In this document: piece after piece, positions 45,818 through 53,652 of the stretch
How positions within the stretch are numbered: the stretch's first letter is position 1
Layout of the letters: the number at the start of each line of letters is the position of its first letter
Assembly (NCBI RefSeq): GCF_025153525.1
Contig: NZ_JANZNR010000008.1
Location: 62,001 to 126,000 of the forward strand
Direction: 5' to 3'
Origin: Psychroserpens sp. SPM9
GTDB taxonomy: Bacteria; Bacteroidota; Bacteroidia; Flavobacteriales; Flavobacteriaceae
Length of the DNA: 64,000 nucleotides
Made by a program: the position numbers and the translations under genes
The notes under the pieces: generated by a model
What the model was told of the DNA's origin: nothing
What the model saw: the letters and a program-made list of their open reading frames with translations, nothing else
Databases searched by the model: none

Positions 45818-46453
45818 ATAAAGACACTGAATTACGATCTTCTCATATCATTTGTTTTTGCCACTTCGGCATTAGCAATATCTCCTGGGCCAGACAATAT
45901 CTATGTACTTATGCAAAGTATTGTTAATGGAAAAAAATTTGGTTTAGCCACTGTTGCAGGACTCATTTCAGGGTGTTTGGTTCATACGACATTAGTCGCT
46001 TTTGGTGTTTCAGCAATTATTAAAGAAAATGATACGCTATTCTTTGTAATCAAACTATTGGGTGCCTTATACCTATTGTATTTAGCCTTTAAAGTATATC
46101 GGTCTAATTCTGAATTAAGTCTGGAATCGGGGCAAATTCCGAAGAAAAGCACCACACAGTTATTCAAACAAGGTTTTATTATGAATGTTTTAAATCCTAA
46201 AGTGTCTATCTTCTTTTTAGCTTTTTTTCCCGGATTTCTATTTAGTGATTCGATGAGTACTGTGCTTCAGTTTTATGTTTTAGGCTTGTTGTTTATGTTG
46301 GTTTCAGCAATTATATTTTCGACCATTGCAGTGTTAGCAGGTTCTATTTCAGACTATATAAAAACGCATAAACGTGTAGGTTTATATCTAAAATGGTTAC
46401 AAATTATTGTGTTTGTGGGCATTGCTATTATCATTTTTACTTCGGAAAAATAA
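45818..46453 (+). CDS. LysE family amino-acid exporter with a probable non-ATG start
   Basis: About 211 residues if begun at the ATA at 45818; the first ATG (45911) would remove the strongly conserved LysE N-terminus. The frame upstream of that ATG encodes the family pattern ISFVFATSALAISPGPDN, the hallmark of the first helix. No ATG, GTG or TTG in frame lies near the expected position; ATA (45818, followed by Lys-Thr-Leu-Asn-Tyr) is the best-placed codon, and CTG (45827) is second. Six membrane helices are predicted. LysE proteins export amino acids or homoserine lactones. The start is the uncertain part; the gene itself is clear. Confidence 0.8.
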   Translation: MKTLNYDLLISFVFATSALAISPGPDNIYVLMQSIVNGKKFGLATVAGLISGCLVHTTLVAFGVSAIIKENDTLFFVIKLLGALYLLYLAFKVYRSNSELSLESGQIPKKSTTQLFKQGFIMNVLNPKVSIFFLAFFPGFLFSDSMSTVLQFYVLGLLFMLVSAIIFSTIAVLAGSISDYIKTHKRVGLYLKWLQIIVFVGIAIIIFTSEK

Positions 46454-46477
46454 GCGGTAAAGAATCATCTTAATTAC

Positions 46478-46485
46478 TATCTTTG
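46478..46485 (+). promoter_or_regulatory. -7 box of the HMG-CoA lyase gene
   Basis: TATCTTTG fits TAnnTTTG and ends only 6 bp before the ATG at 46492, implying leaderless or near-leaderless mRNA. Confidence 0.6.
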
Positions 46486-46491
46486 AAGACG

Positions 46492-47355
46492 ATGAAGAAA
46501 GCTCTTAAAATCATAGAATGTCCAAGAGATGCGATGCAAGGCATCAAGGATTTTATTCCTACCGAAACCAAGATTCAGTACATTCAGTCTTTGTTGCGTG
46601 TCGGTTTTGATACTATTGATTTCGGAAGTTTTGTATCACCAAAGGCCATTCCGCAACTGGTGGATACAGCCGAAGTATTATCACAACTCGATTTGAGTAG
46701 CACCACGAGTAAATTGTTAGCGATTATAGCCAATACACGAGGCGCAAATGATGCATGTCAACATCCGGAAATAGATTATTTAGGCTACCCATTTTCAATT
46801 TCTGAAAACTTTCAAATGCGAAATACACATAAAACCATCGCACAATCGGTTGTAACGCTTTCTGAAATTTTAGAATTAGCTAATAAGCACGATAAAGAAG
46901 TGGTGGTTTATATTTCGATGGGTTTTGGAAATCCGTATGGCGATCCCTGGAATGTTGATATTGTAGGGGAGTGGACCGAACGCTTAAGCAAGATGGGTGT
47001 TAAGATTTTATCCTTGAGCGATACGATTGGCAGTTCAAATCCTGAGAGTATAGATTATTTGTTTTCTAATTTGATTCCGAGTTATCCAGACATTGAATTT
47101 GGTGCACATTTACATACAACGCCGAGTACTTGGTTTGAAAAAATTGATGCCGCTTACAAAGCGGGATGTATGCGATATGATGGAGCCATACAAGGTTTTG
47201 GTGGTTGCCCGATGGCCAAAGATGAACTGACTGGAAACATGCCAACAGAGAAAGTCTTATCCTATTTTACGTCTCATAAGCATAATAATCTCAATGCGAT
47301 GAGTTTTGAAAGTGCCTATAACGAGGCTTCAAAAATTTTCAATAGATATCATTAA
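46492..47355 (+). CDS. mvaB: Hydroxymethylglutaryl-CoA lyase
   Basis: 287 residues from ATG 46492 (MKKALKIIECPRDAMQGIK); an upstream in-frame TTG at 46483 lies in the -7 box and is unlikely. TIM-barrel of the HMGL family: ECPRDAMQG metal-site start, DTIGSSNP, the metal HxH in GAHLHTTPS, and the catalytic-Cys signature GGCPMAKDELTGNMPTE. It splits HMG-CoA into acetyl-CoA and acetoacetate in leucine degradation. The amino-acid dehydrogenase at 36.7 kb could start that route. Confidence 0.92.
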   Translation: MKKALKIIECPRDAMQGIKDFIPTETKIQYIQSLLRVGFDTIDFGSFVSPKAIPQLVDTAEVLSQLDLSSTTSKLLAIIANTRGANDACQHPEIDYLGYPFSISENFQMRNTHKTIAQSVVTLSEILELANKHDKEVVVYISMGFGNPYGDPWNVDIVGEWTERLSKMGVKILSLSDTIGSSNPESIDYLFSNLIPSYPDIEFGAHLHTTPSTWFEKIDAAYKAGCMRYDGAIQGFGGCPMAKDELTGNMPTEKVLSYFTSHKHNNLNAMSFESAYNEASKIFNRYH

Positions 47356-47381
47356 AAAAGCCCTTACTTAAAAAAGTAAGG
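47355..47381 (-). terminator. Terminator of the HmuY-receptor operon
   Basis: CCTTACTT-AAAA-AAGTAAGG stem (47362-47381); read on the - strand it is followed by a run of six T. Confidence 0.75.
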
Positions 47382-47411
47382 ACCTTCACTTAAAATAATC
47401 AACAATAAAAG

Positions 47412-48500
47412 TTATTCTTGTAATAAGCTGTACACAAATTCTGGGTAGCCACGCTCACCAGCTTCATTAGTTAAGGCTAAAAATTTAAGCTTATATAGGT
47501 TGCCGTCTGTATCATTGACGATATAAAACACATTGTCTTTTAAAGACGGTAGTGTTCCTGGACCACCACCATTTCGCCAAGAACTACCAATTCCGCGTTG
47601 GTCATTCTCAAATTTTGTTGGGTCTACATCAGCTAGTGTAAACTCCTCATAGGTTAGTAGATCTTCTTCAGAATCTAACATATAAACCAAGGCATTAGAT
47701 TTAGAATTATTGACTACAAAATCTGAATAACCATAAGAGCCATACCCTTGAATTTCATTTGTAAACACAGTGAAGTTTAAATCCCACTGTGTGGCTTGCG
47801 GTTCCACATTTACAATTGATTGCGTATTAAAACTGAAAAATGTAAAATGATACGCACTGTTTTTAGAGATGGTCATTTCTTCGTGCGTTGTATCGTCTAA
47901 GTCGGCATATTGTAAGATATAGTCTGTACCATTTTTTAGCACTCTAATTTTTTTCCAGCCACGGCTATCGTCAGATACATCGACACTTCCCGTTGAAGGT
48001 GTTTCAGTACCAACTTCAAATCCAAGATTTACTAAATACACCTTATTATTGGCATCGGTATCTGAAATTTGTGCAATAGCTGTACTTGCTATATTTCCAC
48101 TTGGTGCATCAATAAATTCCATGTTGGCTTCATCAAAAGTTCCTACTGCAACCTGAGGCTGTAAATCAATAACTTCTTGGGTTGAAGAATTTATAGCATC
48201 AATATCTGTACTAGAAAGTTCTGCTGTTGCCATATAAATAGACCCATTGATAACAACTCTAAAATCATTTCCAGAGTAAAAGCCTAAATCCCAAGAATCT
48301 CTTTGAGCGCTAGTCGTTGTGTTGGTGCTTAAATCAATATAGACTTGATTTTGTTGATTTGGTCCACCAACTTCTGGAGACACTGCTGCGCCTTCAATTA
48401 CAATTTCTATGGGTCCCTGCGGACTATCATCATCACTGCTACAGCTAGAAAAAGCAAAAAGGGATATACATAGTGCAAGTTTGAATAATTTGTTTGTCAT
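47412..48500 (-). CDS. hmuY: HmuY family heme-binding-type lipoprotein
   Basis: 362 residues. Lipobox FSSC (Cys20) followed by an acidic SSDDD stretch typical of Bacteroidetes surface lipoproteins. The HmuY fold pattern is present: QRDSWDLGFYSGNDFRVVING near residues 66-86 and the C-terminal block YKLKFLALTNEAGERGYPEF. In Porphyromonas HmuY is a surface hemophore that gives heme to its TonB receptor; the name here follows the fold, and the heme ligands cannot be assigned by eye. It is 13 bp downstream of a receptor gene in the same operon, matching the hmuYR pairing (order reversed). Confidence 0.85.
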   Translation of the reverse strand: MTNKLFKLALCISLFAFSSCSSDDDSPQGPIEIVIEGAAVSPEVGGPNQQNQVYIDLSTNTTTSAQRDSWDLGFYSGNDFRVVINGSIYMATAELSSTDIDAINSSTQEVIDLQPQVAVGTFDEANMEFIDAPSGNIASTAIAQISDTDANNKVYLVNLGFEVGTETPSTGSVDVSDDSRGWKKIRVLKNGTDYILQYADLDDTTHEEMTISKNSAYHFTFFSFNTQSIVNVEPQATQWDLNFTVFTNEIQGYGSYGYSDFVVNNSKSNALVYMLDSEEDLLTYEEFTLADVDPTKFENDQRGIGSSWRNGGGPGTLPSLKDNVFYIVNDTDGNLYKLKFLALTNEAGERGYPEFVYSLLQE

Positions 48501-48513
48501 AATAAATAGTGTT

Positions 48514-50655
48514 TTAAAAGTTTAAATTATATAATAGTTTTAAGTAATATGATCGTCCGTAGCCCAGTAAAAGAGAGCTGTTATTTGAGGCATGAGTTCC
48601 TCCAGATGTAGCATTGCTAACATTCACATTCGTCACATCTAATAGATTTCGTGCGCCAAGGGTGAGGTCTATGGTATTATCGAAAAATGATTTTTTAACC
48701 GAAGCGTCAAGCCAACTGTAGGTATCTGTTGTCGCTTTAGAGAATAATGAGTTACCATTTTCATCAGTGTCAGTGGCCACATAATTTTGCTGTTCCCCAT
48801 TATATTTAAGAAGGATGGAAAAGGACGTATTCCATTTTTTATGGAAATAGGAAGCACTGGTATTAATTTGAAAATTGTATAAATAGTCATCTTCTCCATG
48901 AACTTCATCTTCATTAATTCTTGAAATTCCTTGAAGCGTCGCGCCTAAATTGAAAGAAAATCTGTTAGTTTTTAAGCTGTTATCGAACGTGATGCCTATT
49001 AATTTAAATCGGTCAATATTGATAAATTGATATTGTAGAGGTGTCGTGTTTACAATAGCTAAATCAATTTTATCTGAAAGATTGATATAACTGAATTTTA
49101 AATTGTTTACGAGTGCTATATCATCAAACCAGCTTCTCTTTTTGAGGTTGATAAATGCTGAAAATCCATTTTCGGGATTGAGATTTTCATTACCCTGAAC
49201 ATCATGATTGGAGTCTACAAAGTAATAGTACAATTCCTCAAAATTTGGAACTCTGTAAGAGGTGCCTATATTAGCGCGAAGTTCAAAGCCATCAGCCATT
49301 AAATAGCGGGTACTCAATGATCCTAAAAGTTTAGAATCAAACTGTGAATTGTATTCATATCTAATACCTGGTCGGATAGAAAAATTGTTTGAGAGTTTTA
49401 ATTCTGAAGAACCAAATAAAGCGATATTGCTTTGTGTGTTTGTTTTATCTTCTTGAGTGACCTCACCAGAAGCTTGTGTGTCAAAACCTTCAATATATCT
49501 TGCTTCATAGCCTAATTGAAAATTGTAGAAATCACTTTTGACTAAATTTCCGATGGTCCCTTTAGAAAATAAAACTTTGCTCGATTGATAGGTGTCTTCG
49601 GTTTCGTTACTTCTTTCTTGCGATAAAATAAAGTAGTTAAATTCGTTTAAGTTGCGTTTTTGTTGCTGATAAGACAGTGCAATATTATAATTGGCACCCG
49701 AGTTTAAGTGACCATCAATATTTAAATTGTTGAGCCATCTATTGGTTCTAAAAATGCGATCTGTAGCCGATGGATTACTGGTTTGTGTTTCGGTATCAAT
49801 ATTAGCTCTAACGGCTGCATCGTAGTAATTTAAACGTTCGTTAAAGTATTCGAATTTATAAAACAGTCTGAAGTTTTTAGCTTTATAATTGATTAAAGCA
49901 TTGGTCACTATTTGATGCTTTGGTAGCCATTCATAACCTCGTAAACCATCATTTTGATAATAATCGCGACCTTGTCTGTTATCAAAAAAACCAGCAAAAT
50001 CATTTCGGTTAAAACCTATTTTTGCAAACCAATTATCAGTAATATTATGAGCGATATTTATGGATTGAATATGTCTTCCTTCATCAAACCATGCGTACTC
50101 ATCACTAACAGTTTCTTCTTGTATGTAAGTTTGGATTTTCCAATCGTCACTAGTTGATTTTTTAGTAATAATATTTATGACTCCAGAGACAGCATTCGCA
50201 CCATATTCAACACCCATGGAGCCTTCAACAATTTCGATACGTTCAACATCATCTAGATTTATTTGGGTTAAATCGATGTTATTTCCTAAGCCATTATCAC
50301 TTACTAATGGTACATTATCTATAAGAATATTAAAGTATTGTGCATCTAATCCGAAGAATGAAATGGTTGATTTTCCGGTTTGAGAATTCGGAATAATCGT
50401 AAGGTTAAGATTAAAGTTTAATAGGTCGGCTAAGTTATTTGCGGCTTGTTGATCGATTTGTTTTCGGTTAATCACAATCACATTATGAACTGATTTTTTT
50501 ATAGACTGCGGATTATATTGTCCTGTAATCACTACCTCTTCTAATTTTTCGAGTAGCACAGAATCTTTAGCTACCTCTTTGATTTCCTGAGAAAAAGAAA
50601 ATCCGATAATAAAAAGTGAAAAATAAATACTGAAATTATTTTTATTTAGACTCAT
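48514..50655 (-). CDS. hmuR: TonB-dependent heme/iron receptor paired with HmuY
   Basis: 713 residues: signal peptide (1-22), plug domain (about 40-155; SVHNVIVINRKQIDQQAANNLADLLNFN, GMGVEYG-like box in EGSMGVEYGANAVSGVINIITKK), and barrel. Near residue 480 the order YRVP, then His in SNHDVQ, then NPEN resembles the FRAP-His-NPNL signature of heme receptors. No carboxypeptidase-regulatory domain. With HmuY downstream, heme uptake is the best call, though other TonB receptors can have similar ELYY/GNENLNPE stretches. The start lies in an operator-rich region, with a -7 box at 50674-50681. Confidence 0.88.
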   Translation of the reverse strand: MSLNKNNFSIYFSLFIIGFSFSQEIKEVAKDSVLLEKLEEVVITGQYNPQSIKKSVHNVIVINRKQIDQQAANNLADLLNFNLNLTIIPNSQTGKSTISFFGLDAQYFNILIDNVPLVSDNGLGNNIDLTQINLDDVERIEIVEGSMGVEYGANAVSGVINIITKKSTSDDWKIQTYIQEETVSDEYAWFDEGRHIQSINIAHNITDNWFAKIGFNRNDFAGFFDNRQGRDYYQNDGLRGYEWLPKHQIVTNALINYKAKNFRLFYKFEYFNERLNYYDAAVRANIDTETQTSNPSATDRIFRTNRWLNNLNIDGHLNSGANYNIALSYQQQKRNLNEFNYFILSQERSNETEDTYQSSKVLFSKGTIGNLVKSDFYNFQLGYEARYIEGFDTQASGEVTQEDKTNTQSNIALFGSSELKLSNNFSIRPGIRYEYNSQFDSKLLGSLSTRYLMADGFELRANIGTSYRVPNFEELYYYFVDSNHDVQGNENLNPENGFSAFINLKKRSWFDDIALVNNLKFSYINLSDKIDLAIVNTTPLQYQFINIDRFKLIGITFDNSLKTNRFSFNLGATLQGISRINEDEVHGEDDYLYNFQINTSASYFHKKWNTSFSILLKYNGEQQNYVATDTDENGNSLFSKATTDTYSWLDASVKKSFFDNTIDLTLGARNLLDVTNVNVSNATSGGTHASNNSSLLLGYGRSYYLKLLYNLNF

Positions 50656-50665
50656 TCTTGATTAG
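50641..50665. promoter_or_regulatory. Half site of the iron-type operator at the receptor start
   Basis: TTTATTTAGAC (50641-50651) on the + strand covers codons 2-5 of the receptor; the second half of the 25-bp motif is poor here, so this is a weak candidate. Confidence 0.25.
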
Positions 50666-50673
50666 ATTTGCTG

Positions 50674-50681
50674 CAAATATA
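50674..50681 (-). promoter_or_regulatory. -7 box of the receptor-HmuY operon
   Basis: TATATTTG on the - strand fits TAnnTTTG, 18 bp from the start; the 25-bp operator begins 4 bp upstream of it. Confidence 0.6.
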
Positions 50682-50685
50682 AATA

Positions 50686-50710
50686 CTTATTTTAATTCAG
50701 TCTAAATAAG
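50686..50710. promoter_or_regulatory. Iron-type operator site 1, divergent hmuR/DUF6607 region
   Basis: 25-bp dyad CTTATTT-N11-AAATAAG centred at 50698; perfect 7-bp arms. Read on the - strand it begins CTTATTTAGA. It shares 17 fixed positions with sites at 55914, 55987 and 62967. It overlaps the space upstream of the receptor -7 box and could block both divergent promoters. Confidence 0.6.
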
Positions 50711-50759
50711 AACAAATAAATTTCAATTTTTTTTAATCACAAAAAACAAGCACTTAAAA

Positions 50760-51665
50760 ATGAAACAAATAGCAGGTTTACTCGTATTAATTTTAACAGG
50801 TTCATCACTTGGAAATGCTCAAAACAAAAAGGAATTGGATAAAGAAGCCATTAAAAATATGTGTGGTTGTTTTGAAGTGACCTTCAATTTTGCAGAAACA
50901 TTTTCTTTCAGCCAGGATTCACTTTATAAGCCTTCTAAAACTAAAGTTGACAAAGGTTTAGAGTGGGCACAATTAATAGAAGATACCGATAACAAATTAT
51001 CAATTCAGCATTTATTACAGGTTGGAAACCCTTCAAATCCTCACATCGTTAAACACTGGCGACAAGATTGGTTGTTTGAAAATACCGACTTCTACATGTT
51101 TAACGGTGATAATGCCTGGCTTTTTGAAACTAAAAAGCCTTCAGATGTAAAAGGACAATGGACTCAAAAGGTGTTTCAGGTAGATGATAGTCCGCGTTAT
51201 GAAGGTTCTGCAACTTGGGTTCATGTGGATGGAAAAAGCTACTGGGAAAATACGACACCAGCACCTTTGCCGAGGCGTGAATATACGAAGCGTAGTGATT
51301 ATAATGTAACGCTAAGAGGTAACAGACATGAAATTACAACTTATGGTTGGGTACATGATCAGGATAATGATAAAGTGATTCGTGAAGATGGAAAAGACGA
51401 TGTGATTTTAGCCAAAGAAAAAGGCTATAATACGTATGTAAAAGTTGATGACAGTAGATGTCAGGCTGCAGCAGATTGGTGGAAAGAACATCAAGATAAG
51501 TGGGGAAATGTCAGACATAAATGGGATGAGGTTTATAGCAGGAATCAGGATTTGACTTTAGCTTCTAAAGTCGACAATAAATTGTTGTTTAAGTATTTGT
51601 TTTCTGATGACATAAGTGAAGAAAAAGATATTGATAGTGTCATTGAATCCTTTGTAAAAAAATAA
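50760..51665 (+). CDS. DUF6607 family exported protein
   Basis: 301 residues: signal peptide (1-21) and a mature part with KNMCGCFEVTFNFAETF near residues 35-50, YKPSKTKVDKGLEWAQLIED, and many Trp residues (LVWQDWLFENT, WTHVDG, WWKEHQDKWG). I match this to the DUF6607 family with moderate confidence; its function is not established. First gene of an operon with the ankyrin, DUF2271 and PepSY-reductase genes (gaps 1, 10 and 11 bp). The operator at 50686 lies in its promoter region. A periplasmic accessory role in iron or heme handling is inferred from context only. Confidence 0.78.
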   Translation: MKQIAGLLVLILTGSSLGNAQNKKELDKEAIKNMCGCFEVTFNFAETFSFSQDSLYKPSKTKVDKGLEWAQLIEDTDNKLSIQHLLQVGNPSNPHIVKHWRQDWLFENTDFYMFNGDNAWLFETKKPSDVKGQWTQKVFQVDDSPRYEGSATWVHVDGKSYWENTTPAPLPRREYTKRSDYNVTLRGNRHEITTYGWVHDQDNDKVIREDGKDDVILAKEKGYNTYVKVDDSRCQAAADWWKEHQDKWGNVRHKWDEVYSRNQDLTLASKVDNKLLFKYLFSDDISEEKDIDSVIESFVKK

Positions 51666-51666
51666 G

Positions 51667-53145
51667 ATGAAGCAGTTTAAAATATATACCATCCTTATGG
51701 TACTTTTAATAAGTGCCTATGGTTTTTCTCAAGATAATATTTTTTTAAGTCGCGATTATTGGAGTACTAATCCTTCCATTGAAAGTATCGATTTAAAAAT
51801 TAAAGAAGGTCACGATATCGCTGAGGCCAATAGCAACAATTTTGATGCTGTGGTCTATGCTATCCTTCAAAATGCCCCAAATACTACCATTAAATATATT
51901 CAGTCTAAAAAAGGAAATGAGGTCAATAAGCTCACACATGATGGGAGAACTTACATCTTTTGGGCGGCTTATAAAGGAAATGTCGAGTTTATGAAATATC
52001 TGCTTAGTAAAGGCGCAAAAACAGATTTGACAGATGATAAAGGCTACACAATTTTGAATTTTGCAGCATCGTCTGGGCAACCAAACACTGAAGTCTATGA
52101 TGTATGTCTGGCCAATGGCGCTGATCTTAAAAAAGACCTGACTCCAGATGGTGCTAATGCTTTACTGTTAGCTGCTCCAAGCGATAAGAACTTTAAGCTG
52201 ATTGATTATTTTCAATCGAAAGGTTTAGAGCTTAATAGCGTAGATAATGAGGGTAATGATGCATTTAATTATGTGGCTAAGACTGGAAATATAAAGCTTA
52301 TGAATACGCTACGCGATAATGGCGTCAAAGGAAACCATCAGGCCTTTTTGTTTGCTGCCTATGGAACACGAGGAAAAACAAATGGCGTCGAAGTTTATAA
52401 GTATTTAGAAACTGTAGGTTTAGATCCAAATATATCAAATGGTGAAGGTATATCGCCATTACATATTGTTGCGTCTCGAAGTAAAGATCTCGAATTGATT
52501 AATTATTTAATAGACAGAGGTTTGGACGTAAGCACCAAAGATTTCAATGGTAATACTGCTGTTATGAACGCTGCTTCAAGAAATACTATTGATGTGGTTA
52601 AAATAATGGTTGCTAATTTAAAGCCCATTAATACGACCAATAAAAAAGGACAGTCGGCTTTATCGTTAGCCGTTCAAAACAATACGTCAGATGTTGTCGC
52701 ATTTTTGCTTGACAAGGGTTACGATACCAAGATTGTTGATGCTGAAGGCAATAATTTAGCCTACTATTTGATTCAATCCTATTCAGATAGAACGAAATCC
52801 GAATTTTCTAAAAAGCTTGAGCTATTAAAGGCCAATCATGTTGATGTATCTGCTGTTCAAAAGAGTGGAAACACCTGGTTTCATCTGGCGGTTGAAAAGC
52901 AGAGTATGGCGATTCTGAACTTAGCACTACAAATGAATCAGGATATCAATGCTAAAAACAATGAAGGGTATACAGCTCTACATTTGGCTGCGATGAAAGC
53001 AAAAGATGATACGGTTCTTAAGTTTCTTTTAGAACACGGAGCAAAGTCAACTATAGTCACAGACTTTGAAGAAACAGCTTACGATTTAGCTAAAGAAAAT
53101 GAGTTACTTCAACAGCAAAATATTTCAGTAGAATTTTTAAAATAG
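51667..53145 (+). CDS. Exported ankyrin-repeat protein
   Basis: 492 residues: signal peptide (1-22, ending YGFSQ) and about ten ankyrin repeats that fill the rest (typical cores DGRTYIFWAAYKGNVEFMKYLLSKGA, EGISPLHIVASRSKDLELINYLI, EGYTALHLAAMKAKDDTVLKFLLEHGA). Ankyrin repeats bind other proteins. It starts 1 bp after the DUF6607 stop. A periplasmic ankyrin scaffold next to a TonB-linked redox operon is unusual; I infer it holds the DUF6607/DUF2271 proteins together or docks them to the receptor. Confidence 0.93.
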   Translation: MKQFKIYTILMVLLISAYGFSQDNIFLSRDYWSTNPSIESIDLKIKEGHDIAEANSNNFDAVVYAILQNAPNTTIKYIQSKKGNEVNKLTHDGRTYIFWAAYKGNVEFMKYLLSKGAKTDLTDDKGYTILNFAASSGQPNTEVYDVCLANGADLKKDLTPDGANALLLAAPSDKNFKLIDYFQSKGLELNSVDNEGNDAFNYVAKTGNIKLMNTLRDNGVKGNHQAFLFAAYGTRGKTNGVEVYKYLETVGLDPNISNGEGISPLHIVASRSKDLELINYLIDRGLDVSTKDFNGNTAVMNAASRNTIDVVKIMVANLKPINTTNKKGQSALSLAVQNNTSDVVAFLLDKGYDTKIVDAEGNNLAYYLIQSYSDRTKSEFSKKLELLKANHVDVSAVQKSGNTWFHLAVEKQSMAILNLALQMNQDINAKNNEGYTALHLAAMKAKDDTVLKFLLEHGAKSTIVTDFEETAYDLAKENELLQQQNISVEFLK

Positions 53146-53155
53146 AAAACATCAT

Positions 53156-53641
53156 ATGAAAAATTTACGTTTAATACTGCCTTTATGTATTGTCGTTTTC
53201 GGACTCATGTCTTTTAAAACCTTAACCGAATCATCAAAGTATAAATGCATGATTCAAATGAAAAACTATTCAGGTGAAGGTGCTTATATCGTCATTTCTT
53301 TAATCAATCCTGAAGGTGAATATGAGAAAACCTTGTATGTGAAAGGTGATGATGATGAATGGTATAATACGGTAGAATCCTGGTGGGATTTCTACGGAAA
53401 AAGACGAACAGATATCGATGCGATTACTGGAGCTACAATTAGTGGTGGAGAACGCGCAGTTTCTGTGATAGAAATTGATGATGCTCAACTTGATAAAGGC
53501 TATAAACTCAGATTTGAATCGGCCGTTGAAGATCAGGAATATTATAAAAACGATGTTGAATTTGACCTAACATCTCAAAATGTAAAAAGCAAAATTGAAG
53601 GGAAAGGCTTTATTAGATACATACGAATGATGCCTCAATAA
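53156..53641 (+). CDS. DUF2271 protein with flavinylation-like motif
   Basis: 161 residues: signal peptide (about 1-23) and a DUF2271 domain (about 28-160; YKCMIQMKNYSGEGAYIVISLINP, YEKTLYVKGDDDEWYNTVESWW, VEFDLTSQNVK). Residues 88-94 read DAITGAT, the same form as the D-x-x-[ST]-G-A-T threonine site that ApbE flavinylates in NqrC, RnfG and FMN-bind proteins. If used, Thr94 would carry FMN outside the inner membrane. The next gene is a PepSY-flavodoxin-reductase, a fitting electron donor. No apbE lies in this window. Confidence 0.87.
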   Translation: MKNLRLILPLCIVVFGLMSFKTLTESSKYKCMIQMKNYSGEGAYIVISLINPEGEYEKTLYVKGDDDEWYNTVESWWDFYGKRRTDIDAITGATISGGERAVSVIEIDDAQLDKGYKLRFESAVEDQEYYKNDVEFDLTSQNVKSKIEGKGFIRYIRMMPQ

Positions 53642-53652
53642 ATCTATTGCGA

